64,000 nt of DNA from Azotimanducus sp963663145 (GTDB taxonomy: Bacteria > Pseudomonadota > Gammaproteobacteria > Pseudomonadales > Azotimanducaceae): contig OY760134.1 of the NCBI GenBank assembly GCA_963663145.1, positions 186,001 to 250,000 of the forward strand, in the 5' to 3' direction. Under the pieces are notes generated by a model that saw only the letters and a list, made by a program, of their open reading frames with translations, was not told the origin of the DNA and searched no databases. This document shows positions 26,068-35,428 of the stretch, in pieces (position 1 is the first letter of the stretch; each line of letters begins with the position of its first letter). Both the position numbers and the translations under genes were made by a program.

Positions 26068-27690
26068 TCAGCGGCCCGAGTCCATGCGCTTGGCGCGATG
26101 TTCACCTGCCTGATGGAGTATCAGCTCGTCAACGCCACCGCTGTCGTCGCGCAGGAATTCGATCTCCGCGTCCACCATCTTCAGGAAGAACCGATCCGTA
26201 TCCGCGGCAAAAGCCGGGAATGCCTGCTGGCCGGTCACCTGAACGAATAGCTGAGACTTTCGAACCGACACCGTCACCGTCACGCCTGCCGCCAGTTCAT
26301 ATTCACCCTCGTAATCCTTCAGTACCTCGCTGTCGATTGTGATTTCTTCGCGTTTCTTGGTTCCGAGCGCATCATCGACGCGAGGCGCATGGATCGTCTG
26401 ACTGCCTTGAATGAACTCGATGTTTGATGACGATCCATTTGAGGGAGCAGCAAACGTCACGCGAATCTGCGCGGCGGCGAATTCGAATTCGTGCTCGCCC
26501 TCGTGCGTCAGTGTGAAGGCCGCCTGCCCCGTGGCCTGCCCGAACAGTTCACCGTCGCGTTCCGAAATCGTGAGGAAGAATCCCGGACTCAGTTGAAACA
26601 CTCCGATGTACGGGGAAAGATCGACGGCTTGCGCGGGCTGCGGTGGCGCGAGGAGCGATAGCCCCAGATCGGTAATCCAGGCGTATTCGGAAGAAGCGGC
26701 AAGGATCAGCCAACCCTTCGATTGTGCGGGATTCACCGCCAGAAAACTGGCATAGCCGCCCGTGCCACCGTTGTGCCAATAGACCGTGTTCCCGTCGCTG
26801 TCCGATTCCATCTGCCAGGCCAGGGCTGTTTCGCTTCCTTCCTGAGGCTGTTGTGTGGCGACCATCGCCGAGCGCACGCCGAACGCATCCGTTTCGAAAT
26901 TCGCCCGTATGAATCGCATCAGGTCGTTTGCCGATGAAACGATGGCTCCCGCGCCGGCCAGAGCGTCGAAGGTCCACGCTGGCACCACTGCTCCACTACT
27001 GTAGCCGGAAGCCATGTTCGAATCCTTTTGCCGCGGGTAGGCCGCGAATGATCGCGTCATACCCAACGGCGCAAGGATGTATTCCTCGATCGCAGCCGGG
27101 TAGTCCTTGTCCGCAGCATCGGCCGCAATGGATCCCAGCAAGCCGAACCCCAGGTTGGAGTAAGCGTACTCGTTGGAGAGGGAGTCCGGATCGAACGAGC
27201 TGAGGAAGGCGCTCAGGTCACTTCGGTCGTAGTCCGCATAGGGATCGAGGCTGTCGCTCGGAGAAAAGTTTTCGGTCAGACGGGGCAACCCCGATGAATG
27301 TGCCGCCAGCGAACGAAGCGTGATTGCGCCTACCGATTCGTTCTCGAACGGCAATTCGGTGAAATAGCTGGAGATCGGTTGGTCCCAATCAAGCTTGCCC
27401 TGCTCCGCCAAGCGCTGAGCCAGTAGGACCGTGAACACTTTCGTGATGGACCCGATCTCGAACAGTGTCTCGCCATCCGGTTTCTGCGACTCGCCTGGCC
27501 TGATGTGCCCGAAGCCATGTACTTTGACATCGCCCTTGTTGTAGAGACCGAACACGGCCGCACCGACCGCGCCGCGGCTCACCGCATTGGTGATCTTCTC
27601 GTGTACGTCCCCCGAGTCGGCCGCCTGACACGCGGGATACAGGAAGGCGTTAAGCAGAGCGCAAAACGTGCGTTTCAACAGAGCATTCAC
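26068..27690 (-). CDS. secreted serine beta-lactamase-like hydrolase (class C / PBP4* family)
   Basis: 540 aa. Signal-like N-terminus (RTFCALLNAFLYPACQA). The catalytic Ser is in GSITKVFT (SxxK), the second motif is YAYSN (YxN), and the third HNGGTGG (HxG, in place of KTG). Two DUF3471-like beta domains follow (LSPYIGVFQLSPGFFLTISE and LKDYEGEYELAAGVTVTVSV). Likely an esterase or peptidase acting in the periplasm; true beta-lactam hydrolysis cannot be claimed. A much longer frame upstream to 28149 is an artefact of reading through ATPase fragment B. The GTG at 27690 is the best start. It lies inside a disrupted ATPase copy. Confidence 0.82.
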   Translation of the reverse strand: MNALLKRTFCALLNAFLYPACQAADSGDVHEKITNAVSRGAVGAAVFGLYNKGDVKVHGFGHIRPGESQKPDGETLFEIGSITKVFTVLLAQRLAEQGKLDWDQPISSYFTELPFENESVGAITLRSLAAHSSGLPRLTENFSPSDSLDPYADYDRSDLSAFLSSFDPDSLSNEYAYSNLGFGLLGSIAADAADKDYPAAIEEYILAPLGMTRSFAAYPRQKDSNMASGYSSGAVVPAWTFDALAGAGAIVSSANDLMRFIRANFETDAFGVRSAMVATQQPQEGSETALAWQMESDSDGNTVYWHNGGTGGYASFLAVNPAQSKGWLILAASSEYAWITDLGLSLLAPPQPAQAVDLSPYIGVFQLSPGFFLTISERDGELFGQATGQAAFTLTHEGEHEFEFAAAQIRVTFAAPSNGSSSNIEFIQGSQTIHAPRVDDALGTKKREEITIDSEVLKDYEGEYELAAGVTVTVSVRKSQLFVQVTGQQAFPAFAADTDRFFLKMVDAEIEFLRDDSGGVDELILHQAGEHRAKRMDSGR

Positions 27691-27805
27691 CAAGCAGAAC
27701 CTTGGACACCACCGGCAAGCCGCCGACTCTAGCAGCCTTTTGCTCCGTTGGGAGCGCTGCGCACCTTTTGGTGCAGGCAGAGTGGGTTTGTGGGCCGAGC
27801 GCCTC

Positions 27806-27987
27806 ATTGTGAAATTGCCATCCAAGAAGACTCCACTGCGGCCTTGAGCTTGTCCAAGGGCAAGCCCGGAGTCGATGCGTACAAGTCCCTCAATCTGTCT
27901 TACGTCAATTTCGTTTCTTCTTCCTTTTGCTCCGACGAGAATCTCGGTGTGAATGACCTGACGCTTGAAACGACAATGGAATCCGTC
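27806..27987 (-). pseudogene. fragment B of a second copy of the AAA ATPase
   Basis: 182 bp that align without gaps to 31245-31426 of the intact ATPase. In the ATPase frame it reads DSIVVSSVRSFTPRFSSEQ, then EEETKLT, a TAA where the intact copy has a Tyr codon (TAC), and then STPGLPLDKLKAAVESSW. The stop and the loss of flanking sequence show it is dead. It was separated from fragment A by the serine-hydrolase gene. Confidence 0.85.
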
Positions 27988-28030
27988 AGAGCGACACAGG
28001 CGGAGCATAAGCAAGCTATCATTCAGCAGA

Positions 28031-28403
28031 CGATACGAGCCATGTCGATGTCCTAACAGCCCAGCCTTGCCCAGAGCTATCCGCGAGGGAAGGGGGTTGG
28101 AACCGTGCCGGAGCATTGTGAATTCAACTGGGCGAAATGGCACTTCCAAGACGTCGATGATCGCTCCTAAGCGGCTACGGAGGGGTTATTGTGCAAATCG
28201 CATACAACCGGAGTAACTCGCAGAATTGAAGAGAATGTCACGATGTTCATAGCGGAATCACACATCGGACACAAGCGGTGTAGGCACGGTGGTGTTTTCG
28301 TCAATACGATGTGGGCTTGGACGGCTTTACCAGGCGTCAGCATGCAATCCGGGGTCGTCGTCTCCCCCAACTTGGACAATCCTCCGGAGGGAGCGGATCA
28401 ATT
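28031..28403. other. intergenic stretch before darT
   Basis: No convincing gene. Short frames exist on both strands, including one on the minus strand (28167-28379) with five cysteines, but without a good ribosome site or recognisable motif. The darTG promoter should be near the right end; GGAGGG at 28386-28391 serves the darT GTG. Confidence 0.4.
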
Positions 28404-29045
28404 GTGAAGGTGCCCGCGAACCCCAAGATTTATCATATCGTACACTTGGATCGGCTTACTTCGATCATTTCGGAAGGCCGTCTGTGGTGCGATGCCGAGG
28501 TCATTCAGCGGACGGACATTGGAACCACAATAGGAATGAGTAGCATCAAGGGGCGGAGGCTAACCGAACTGAGACTCACGAGCCACCCCGGCCTTTTTGT
28601 TGGTCAATGCGTCCCCTTTTATTTTTGCCCTCGTTCAATCATGCTCTACGTAATTTACAGGGCGAATCATCCTGATCTCGATTATCGAGGAGGCTAGGAA
28701 CCTATCATCCACCTCGAAGCTAATCTGCGCGATTGCACCGAGTGGGCCAATCAGATGGGCTTGCGCTGGGCCTTCACTCTTTCAAACGCCGGTTCCGGCT
28801 ATTGTGAGGATCGTGCGGAACTCAAGCAATTGGACGAGCTCGATTGGGCCGCCATCAACGCCCGCAATTGGCAGAACCACAAGGAAGGGAAGCAAGCAGA
28901 GTTTCTTGTGGAGAAGTACTTTCCCTTCGAACTCGTCACTCAAATTGGTGTCAAATCGCGCAAGCTCCTTCGCCAAGTCGAAGCAGTGCTCGAGGCTGCC
29001 GACCACAAACCTCTCACAAATGTAAAAGCCGAATGGTACTATTAG
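28404..29045 (+). pseudogene. darT: DarT DNA ADP-ribosyltransferase toxin, cut by an amber codon
   Basis: DarT adds ADP-ribose to thymidine in single-stranded DNA and blocks replication. The frame has the family features: VPANPKIYHIVHLDRL at the N-terminus (with the NAD-binding His), GRLWCDAEVI, GTTIGMSSIKGRRL, FVGQCVPFYFCPRSIML, LRWAFTLSNAGSGYCEDR, then KEGKQAEFLVE with the catalytic Glu, and a final AEWYY. Codon 98 is TAG (28695-28697). Upstream YRGG and downstream EPIIHLEANL are in the same frame, and relatives have Gln at this place, so CAG to TAG is the simplest history. Apart from the stop the gene looks undamaged. The antitoxin DarG follows. Confidence 0.9.
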
Positions 29046-29062
29046 CAAAGAGACGCGCCGCC

Positions 29063-30124
29063 ATGCTTGAATTTAAGACGGGCAATATACTTGCCGAAGA
29101 CGCTGACGCCTTGGTGAATACAGTCAATTGCGTCGGCGTGATGGGGCGCGGAATTGCGTTGCAATTCAAGAGAGCTTTTCCAGAAAACTATAAGGCCTAC
29201 GCTGCCGCCTGCAAACGGGACGAGGTGAGGCCAGGGCGCATGTTCGTGTTCGAGAATCGGGAACTGGCGAATCCGCGCTTCATCATAAACTTCCCCACCA
29301 AACGTCATTGGCGCGGCAAAAGCCGAATGCAAGATATTGAAGACGGGTTGAAAGCGCTACGCAAAACAATTCGCGAGTCGGATATCCACTCTGTCGCGAT
29401 TCCTCCGCTCGGCTGTGGACTCGGTGGATTGAACTGGAGCGAAGTGCGTCCCCGTATCGAGGAGGCGTTGTGCGACCTTGATGACTTGCACGTTGTCGTC
29501 TTCGAACCGAGCGATGTGGCGGAGACAGGCGATATAGGGCGAAGCCAAGAAATCCCTGAAATGACTGCCGGTCGCGCGGCGCTTGTTGGGTTGACCCACG
29601 CATATCTCAATGGCCTGCTCGACCCATTCATCACGCTTTTGGAAATTCACAAGTTGATGTATTTCTTGCAGGAATCGGGCGAGCCGCTCAAGCTTCGGTT
29701 CGCGAAAGCAACTTATGGCCCGTACGCGGAAAACCTCCGCCACGTCCTAAATCAAATCGAAGGGTATTTCATCTCCGGTTACCGGGACGGTGGCGATTCA
29801 CCGCACAAACAGATCGAGCTCGTACCTGGGGCGGTTGAAGATGCGTTCAAGACCTTGGAGCGTTCCGAGGATACCCAAGAGCGCTTTCGTCGAGTCGCGA
29901 ATCTTGTTGAAGGGTTTGAATCCGCATTCGGCCTTGAACTGCTGTCGACCGTGCATTGGGTAGTAAAGCGCGAGTCCCCGAAGACCATGGACGATGTGAT
30001 CTCTCACACCTACAATTGGAGTGATCGCAAGAGACGCTTTTCCCGCCGACAGATTGAATTAGCCGCTGATGTCCTAGGGGCGAGGGGTTGGATCACCGCT
30101 GAATCTCGATTTGTTGAGAGATGA
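29063..30124 (+). CDS. darG: DarG antitoxin, macrodomain DNA ADP-ribosylglycohydrolase
   Basis: 353 aa. The N-terminal macrodomain reads MLEFKTGNILAEDADALVNT, VNCVGVMGRGIALQFK, IINFPTKRHWRGKS and AIPPLGCGLGGLNW; it removes ADP-ribose from DNA. The C-terminal domain (GRAALVGLTHAYLNGLLDPF, LMYFLQESGEPLKLRFAKAT, YGPYAENLRHVL) binds and blocks DarT. The gene is complete, whereas its toxin is interrupted. The ATG at 29063 gives the normal N-terminus; 17 bases separate it from the darT stop. Confidence 0.94.
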   Translation: MLEFKTGNILAEDADALVNTVNCVGVMGRGIALQFKRAFPENYKAYAAACKRDEVRPGRMFVFENRELANPRFIINFPTKRHWRGKSRMQDIEDGLKALRKTIRESDIHSVAIPPLGCGLGGLNWSEVRPRIEEALCDLDDLHVVVFEPSDVAETGDIGRSQEIPEMTAGRAALVGLTHAYLNGLLDPFITLLEIHKLMYFLQESGEPLKLRFAKATYGPYAENLRHVLNQIEGYFISGYRDGGDSPHKQIELVPGAVEDAFKTLERSEDTQERFRRVANLVEGFESAFGLELLSTVHWVVKRESPKTMDDVISHTYNWSDRKRRFSRRQIELAADVLGARGWITAESRFVER

Positions 30125-30273
30125 TGTTAAATCTTCCTGAGCTGAATTCCCGAGCGATAAGAGAAGTTAACAGTCTAGAGAATCAGGAGCTGGAAGACCT
30201 AATGATCGCCTTTCCGATGCGCGATATAGTCTCTGTGCGCCTGTTTGACCCGACAATATATGTGTCCTTTTAA
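30121..30273 (+). CDS. possible small protein coupled to darG
   Basis: A 50-codon frame starts ATGATG overlapping the darG TGA and ends TAA: it reads MMLNLPELNSRAIREVNSLE then NQELEDLMIAFPMRDIV. The ATGA overlap would couple it to darG. It matches nothing I know and may be chance. Confidence 0.3.
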   Translation: MMLNLPELNSRAIREVNSLENQELEDLMIAFPMRDIVSVRLFDPTIYVSF

Positions 30274-30498
30274 GGCGCCCAATCCGATTCCTGATCTCGA
30301 CAACTAACCCCGACTAAAATCCGTGCTGAACTCTTGACGCTTGATTGCAAGTGTCCTTCCGGTCTAATCACACTCCAGCATGCTGTCTAAATCTCTCCGA
30401 CCACTTCTCCGAATCGTCGGAAGATGAGCTTCCAAAGAGCGTCCATAGTTGCTCTCAGTGTGCCGGCACAGATTGAGGCAAACTTCAGCCTGCCTAAG
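30274..30498. other. intergenic stretch
   Basis: AT-richer sequence between the small frame and the convergent ATPase gene. No gene, repeat or clear terminator seen. Confidence 0.4.
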
Positions 30499-31716
30499 TT
30501 AAGTAGATTCGCCGAGATGCAGCCGCTTGATGTAACCCGCCAAGAGTGGAACCGCGAATGAGTACTTGCCATGCCTGTTCTTGAAAACCATCCCTTGGGT
30601 AGCCAAGGCTGACAGCATTTGATTGACGTGGCTGCTGCCGAAGGGCTTGCCGGAGAGATCGTGTGCCTTTTCGACAATCTCCTGAACCGTGAATTCATCA
30701 TCACAATTCTCAAGCCGCGCTATCACGGAAAGTAGTTCTCTCTGGCGGTCGGTTGCCCTGGTCCAGCGCCCCGAAAAGAAGTCCGAATCGAGTTTTCGCA
30801 CGATGTCCTCGACCGGCACACTCGCGGATTCTCCCTTGTCCCACCGCACCATGAACGCGTCATACACCTCTCGACAAATGAACTGAATGAAGTAGGGATA
30901 TCCCCCGGAGAGTTCGATGACGGTATCTACCGACTCATCCGTGAGAGTGATGATTCCTGCTTCCTCGATTGGCTTCTTGATCGCTTCTCGACTCTCGGCC
31001 TCGGTCAATCTGTCCAGAAAGAGGGAGCGGAACATCCGCTCGGTGAAGGTTCGCGCTTGTACCAGCTTGGGGAGCAGTGTCGGCAATCCCGTCAAGACCA
31101 GCAGGAGGGGAAGACCCTTTCGCTGAAGGGACTGGAACATGTCAAGCAGTAGTGACAGCGGAAATTGTTCCTTCTTGGCGTGGTCTTCGAGATTCTGCGC
31201 TTCATCGTATGCAAAAACTATTCCGCGCACCGACCCGGATTCGGATTGTGAAATTGCCGTCCAAGAGGACTCCACCACGGCCTTGAGCTTGTCCAAGGGC
31301 AAGCCCGGAGTCATTGCGTACAAGGCCCTCAACTTATCGTAGGTCAATTTCGTTTCTTCTTCACTTTGCTCCGACGTGAATCCCGCCGTAAATGACTTGA
31401 CGCTCGAAACGACAATGGAGTCTGTCGCCATTGATAAATCGGTGCACAAGCGTATGGCGAGGTTGTCCTCGCTGATGCTGGCGGATTCATTCAGGTCGGT
31501 CCCTATCCAGAGCCAATTGCTCTCGATTGCCGTCGGCTTAAGCGATTCAAGAAGGACGGTTTTTCCAACCCCGCGCAATCCGGTGAGTATCAGGTTTTCG
31601 AGTATGGTCTCTTGAGCGAGAAGGCGAACGAACTCGCTCCGCTCTTCAGCACGGCCGGCGAGATATGGCGGCGTATGCCCGGCACCTGGGCGGAATGGAT
31701 TGGTGAGTTCCGCCAA
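30499..31716 (-). CDS. AAA ATPase (orc/cdc6-like P-loop protein)
   Basis: 405 aa. Opens with NPFRPGAGHTPPYLAGRAEE, a phrase typical of a stand-alone AAA family in mobile regions. Walker A is ILTGLRGVGKTVLLES, Walker B IVFAYDEAQNLEDH, sensor 1 LLLVLTGLPTLLPKL, with the ERMFRSLFLDRLTEAESREA lid and a C-terminal winged helix (DEFTVQEIVEKAHDLSG, VNQMLSALATQGMVFKNRHG). Probable DNA-binding ATPase; function unknown. TTG start with AAAGGAA upstream. A broken second copy lies at 25.9-28 kb, and a sequence repeated at 37.3 kb lies just upstream of its start. Confidence 0.88.
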   Translation of the reverse strand: MAELTNPFRPGAGHTPPYLAGRAEERSEFVRLLAQETILENLILTGLRGVGKTVLLESLKPTAIESNWLWIGTDLNESASISEDNLAIRLCTDLSMATDSIVVSSVKSFTAGFTSEQSEEETKLTYDKLRALYAMTPGLPLDKLKAVVESSWTAISQSESGSVRGIVFAYDEAQNLEDHAKKEQFPLSLLLDMFQSLQRKGLPLLLVLTGLPTLLPKLVQARTFTERMFRSLFLDRLTEAESREAIKKPIEEAGIITLTDESVDTVIELSGGYPYFIQFICREVYDAFMVRWDKGESASVPVEDIVRKLDSDFFSGRWTRATDRQRELLSVIARLENCDDEFTVQEIVEKAHDLSGKPFGSSHVNQMLSALATQGMVFKNRHGKYSFAVPLLAGYIKRLHLGEST

Positions 31717-31769
31717 GAGTTATATTCCTTTGCGATTCGGTGTTATACCATAGCATAAATTTAGACTTC

Positions 31770-31829
31770 TTACTAAATTTAGTATTTCGGCTAAGCAGGT
31801 GTTAATTCGTGGCTGGGGTTTGCTTGGGA
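31770..31829. repeat. 60-bp dispersed repeat, copy 1
   Basis: Begins TTACTAAATTTAG and contains TAAGCAGG then GTTAATTC and ends TGCTTGGGA. About three quarters of its bases match 37305-37363. TACTAAATTTAGTA inside it is a perfect 14-base palindrome. It lies upstream of the AAA ATPase start. Confidence 0.6.
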
Positions 31830-31932
31830 AAGTGGCAGGCGGCAGGTTGCCGCCTGTGAGCCGCGTTTTGGTGGTAGGGGTGATGAGTGTCAGAATCAGT
31901 AGGAAGCTAAGATTCTCAGTGCCAAGAGAATC

Positions 31933-32169
31933 CTATGATTTGCGGCCCTTCGGGTCGGAACATTCGTTCTGAGAGTCGGAATTGAAGAGTTTAGCCATAG
32001 CCTTCACCGCTGCGCGACCTTTCGGACTGCCCAATACATCTCTCGCCTTCACATATCGCGCCCCATTCGGCCTGACGTAGATCCTAATTTCCTCATTTGA
32101 CTCATTAAGTGAACGGTTACGCAGCAGGGTTCCCTCTGTTGTCTTGGTATGAAGCAAATAAATTGTCAT
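31933..32169 (-). CDS. small protein of unknown function
   Basis: 78 aa with an AAGGA five bases before its ATG. Sheet-like N-terminus (MTIYLLHTKTTEGTLLRN) and a basic middle (IYVRPNGARYVKARDVLG). No family recognised. The composition and ribosome site suggest a real gene. Confidence 0.45.
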   Translation of the reverse strand: MTIYLLHTKTTEGTLLRNRSLNESNEEIRIYVRPNGARYVKARDVLGSPKGRAAVKAMAKLFNSDSQNECSDPKGRKS

Positions 32170-32179
32170 TGAATCCTTG

Positions 32180-32310
32180 CTTTCAAGTCAATCTTCGCTC
32201 TGAGACCACAGGACCATGCAATTGGAAGCTCCCCGAAAATGGGTGACCAAAACTTGGAACTGGTGGGCGAGGTGATATTCTCGTCAAGGTACGTATCCTC
32301 GTGACCTATG
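32180..32310 (-). pseudogene. possible fragment related to the 39.4-kb hypothetical gene
   Basis: On the minus strand a stretch reads GHEDTYLDENITSPTS, which resembles THEDTYLEMNITFPNK of the hypothetical protein encoded at 39396-39782. Only about 16 residues match. The frame is open to the stop before the next gene but has no start. Confidence 0.35.
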
Positions 32311-32519
32311 AACATCATCAGAGCTACGCTAGATCGAAATCCGACTCAAAATCACAATGACACTATCAGTCCTCAAGCACAGATTCTTTTCAGATACTTC
32401 AGCCCTCTTTATGCGAGCTTGGGAAAAGGGTCTGCTACTTCCTTTTTCTTTCGCTCGGGCTCAAGCGCTCATACAAGAAGCGGGGTCGACAAGAAGCGAA
32501 GAAGGCCATCGAGAAGCTT

Positions 32520-32912
32520 GTGGAGCCTGAAGGCTCCAAGAACTGCAGGCGCAAGATTCTCATGCTGGTTAGCATACTTGTAATCGCGGGTATTGCGGGC
32601 GCGGACCCCCACGAGATCATCGTGTTCGGAATCACGCCGTCAGAAGATTGGGGGCTTACGGTGCTCGGGTTGGTGGCGATGCTGGCCCATCTCTACTGGT
32701 ACCTTCTTCCCTACCAACATCTCAAAGAGGACGGAAAGATTGAGATGGAACCCTCCGCAAACTTTAAGTACTTAAAGCTCCGTGACAAGCATTCGGGAAT
32801 TATATGGAGAGAAGCGGACCTCCTGTCGAATCGCGTCGCCTTTGTGATGACTGGTCTGGCATGGAGTTTTATCACCTTCTGGATCATTCCCGATCATGGG
32901 GGCCTGTACTAG
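32520..32912 (+). CDS. small membrane protein, start uncertain and possibly frameshifted
   Basis: 130 aa from GTG 32520. Two or three membrane helices (KILMLVSILVIAGIAGADP, WGLTVLGLVAMLAHLYWYLL, VAFVMTGLAWSFITFWII). The same frame stays open upstream to 32361 with coding-like sequence (LKRSYKKRGRQEAKKAIEKL) but no start codon, while another frame begins with an ATG at 32357 (MTLSVLKHRFFSDTSALFMR). A one-base shift near 32430-32460 would join them. No function assigned. Confidence 0.45.
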   Translation: MEPEGSKNCRRKILMLVSILVIAGIAGADPHEIIVFGITPSEDWGLTVLGLVAMLAHLYWYLLPYQHLKEDGKIEMEPSANFKYLKLRDKHSGIIWREADLLSNRVAFVMTGLAWSFITFWIIPDHGGLY

Positions 32913-33162
32913 TGAGACCGTTAAATTAGTGCTCTGTTGGAGGTTGCATCGCACGATTCGATCTCTCGAACAATAAGTGGCCACCTTGAGAATACGGATT
33001 CTCCGCAATACTCAGCTCAACAAAGGTATTCTTTCTCTACGTTCTTCTAGAGTCATACAACCGTCTACTCTCAGAATTGTTGGCAACGAATGCGTGAAGG
33101 CTTGATTCAGCAGAGTACTAGAGGCATCTGCGCCGCACTTCCCCTTTTTGATCGACCCCCAA
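32913..33162. other. intergenic stretch
   Basis: 250 bases between a membrane-protein gene and the end of the convergent endonuclease gene. Nothing recognisable. Confidence 0.4.
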
Positions 33163-34020
33163 CTAAGACCGACGAATCGCCGTCGGCTCCGAAGCCTGCT
33201 GCACCTCCCCGCTGCGGAATATCTGGGTTGTCCGCACAAGGTCGGCACCCCTATGGGCCGCCTCAAACTCAACTTGGCTGATTTCTTCCGTACGGCAGCG
33301 AAAACACTCACTGAAGGCGCGCATTATTTCCACGTCCGGCAATGCCTGTGCCTTGGGATGAGGATTATTGCGAGGGCTAGGAATTGTCGAGGGCAATAGA
33401 TACAGGCACGGCGGGGGGAGCGAGTATGGTCCGACGGAGGTGCGACGGGACACGTCGTCTTTGACTTTCGGACATGGCCTGCCGAGGGTGCCACACATCA
33501 TGTCCCAAATCACGATTCCGTCTATCTGCTGCTGCCGCGATATGATCTCTGCGCTGAGGCGAGTGTGAATTCCAGACCATGCGTTGTGACGCGGGTCGGC
33601 ACCGGGGTTCGTGCAGACGCTCCAGATGATGAACTCGTCCGCGTTGGGCGGGCGCTCAAATATGTTTGTGTTGTTGCCGTCCAGACATCCCTTTAACTCG
33701 ATTGCCGCGATTCGGCCAGACTTAAGCTCCACTTCGTAGTCATAGCGGTTGGATTCGCCGGCAGACCGCCAGCCCTTGATATGCGCGTTTTTGGTCATGT
33801 GGTCCAGGACGTGTTTCACAAAGTCTCTTTTCTCGCTCATGGATGCCGAGAACTGACCGCGCAATCGTTCAATTGCGCCGCGAAATAGTCCGCTGTCGTG
33901 GAATTCCTGCTTATCAAGACCGTGGTCGCCCAGGGTATGGGCCTCAGATCTCAGGGTTTCAGCAAAGACCTTGATTTTCTCGCGGAGTTGCCGGTCCTGC
34001 TGACAGGGGATGACGCTCAT
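33163..34020 (-). CDS. putative type II restriction endonuclease
   Basis: 285 aa, encoded directly after a cytosine methyltransferase on the same strand, with its ATG overlapping the methyltransferase TGA (ATGA). A PD-(D/E)xK-like core is visible: YDYEVELKSGRIAAIELKG gives D...ExK, and NADEFIIWSVCTNPG follows in the usual downstream strand. The specificity is unknown. The frame is open from end to end, although the C-terminal 100 residues look less ordered (Pro-rich) and might be altered. The partner methyltransferase is frameshifted, an odd and potentially lethal combination. Confidence 0.7.
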   Translation of the reverse strand: MSVIPCQQDRQLREKIKVFAETLRSEAHTLGDHGLDKQEFHDSGLFRGAIERLRGQFSASMSEKRDFVKHVLDHMTKNAHIKGWRSAGESNRYDYEVELKSGRIAAIELKGCLDGNNTNIFERPPNADEFIIWSVCTNPGADPRHNAWSGIHTRLSAEIISRQQQIDGIVIWDMMCGTLGRPCPKVKDDVSRRTSVGPYSLPPPCLYLLPSTIPSPRNNPHPKAQALPDVEIMRAFSECFRCRTEEISQVEFEAAHRGADLVRTTQIFRSGEVQQASEPTAIRRS

Positions 34021-35172
34021 GCGGCGTACTGTGAGCGCCTGGCCTGCGCAATGACTGGCTCAACAATGTGCTCGGCGAGAAATCTGACGACCGGCACCAC
34101 CACGCCATCCCCGGTCAAGTGATAGGCCTCGTTGTAGTTTTCCGGCAGGACGTACTCATCGGGTAGGCCCATGAGTCTGGCCGTTTCCCGGCTAGACATG
34201 AGTCGCGAGCGCACGCTGTCACCTTCAACAACAAGAATGACCTGCCGACTCGAACCACCTGTTGGGGTGCGTAGACATCCAGCCACTTCATCAAATCGAG
34301 CCTCCGCACGAGTCTTTTTCTCACCATGCTCATCGCGGCGAGTGCGCTTGTAAATGGTACCGACCACTTTGCGTCCGGCGCTCTGCGCGCTGCGAACCTT
34401 GGCTCGGTTTCGCGCACTCATGGATTCCAGCATGGCGAGGGTCTTGTGATGGCTGTGCCAGCAGACATCCCCCGGATCATCTTCAACAATGTCGCTCAGT
34501 CCGATGTTTCGACCAGCAGGTGTCGGCACATCCCACCAAATCCACGCATCCCTTAACTCGGAAGACAAGCGGCTGAACGCGGTTGTCAGCGAACGAGTGA
34601 GGTAGGAGCCGTTCGGGAGTTCGCTCACAACGCCTTCAGGGAGGTCCAGATCGTCTCGCACGGCGATGATCAGTAGTCGAGGCCGCGATTGCGGGACAAA
34701 CAGAACGGCATCGACGACGAGGCAGCCAAACAGATAACCCCCGTCGCGAAGCGCGGCACAGATGGCGTGGAAATCCTTGCCGCCATGAGAAGTGAGCGTT
34801 CCGCACACGTTTTCCAGAATGACCACGCTTGGTGCCCTCGACTCGCTCCGGAGCGCCAGCATGAGCTCCCAAAAGGGCCAGAAAGTGCCGGACCTCTCTC
34901 CTCCGAGACCAGCGCCGTTGCCCGCAAGAGATAGATCCTGACAAGGAAACGATGCCCAGGCGAGATCCGCGTAGCCGGGCAAGTCTGATGCGCGTACTTT
35001 CGCAACGTCTTCGCAGATCAGGCTCTCTCCCTCCCCAATTGCGCCGGTAAGAGGCCGCTTTCTTTGGGTCTATGTCGTTGGCGAAGAGGCATTGCCAGCG
35101 GTTACCTAACCCTGCGCGGACCATTCCCGCGCCGGAAAAGAACTCATAGAAGGTTGCTGGAACTCTAGTCAT
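34017..35172 (-). pseudogene. C5-cytosine DNA methyltransferase with a frameshift
   Basis: N-terminal part (from 35172): TFYEFFSGAGMVRAGLG is motif I and FANDIDPKKAASYRRNWG motif II. After this the frame is lost at a run of four G (35033-35036 on the plus strand as C). The next frame continues as ESLICEDVAKVRASDLPGYA, then SFPCQDLSLAG (motif IV with the catalytic Cys), VVILENVCG (motif VI, ENV), VDAVLFVPQSRPRLL (motif VIII) and RETARLMGLPDEY. One missing base in the G run explains it. It could be a real mutation or a sequence error. The endonuclease gene follows. Confidence 0.87.
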
Positions 35173-35428
35173 TGAGGGGTGGGCTGGGTGATGCGTGTCG
35201 ATCTCTGGTGCATTGGGTCAAGATACGCTTGCGGTGTGGGTTGGTCAATATGAGGTGCCGAATTGATGGGGAAAATATTAAGTAACATTAGAAACCGAGG
35301 ATTCGATACACGCTAGATCGGAGCTATCACACAGTGGCAACGACTTGCGGTACGTCCTAACAGGCTCTGGAAGCGCTTAAACCTCTGCAAATTCCTGCAA
35401 GAGTCTATTCACCTCGGCTTTGGGCAGT

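Noticed and set aside
26068..27690. Clinical-type beta-lactamase
   Set aside because: The SxxK, YxN and HxG motifs together with DUF3471-like tails are those of a broad esterase/peptidase family; antibiotic hydrolysis is not shown.
27691..28149. 153-codon N-terminal extension of the serine hydrolase
   Set aside because: Most of it is ATPase fragment B read in a different frame; the signal peptide begins after it.
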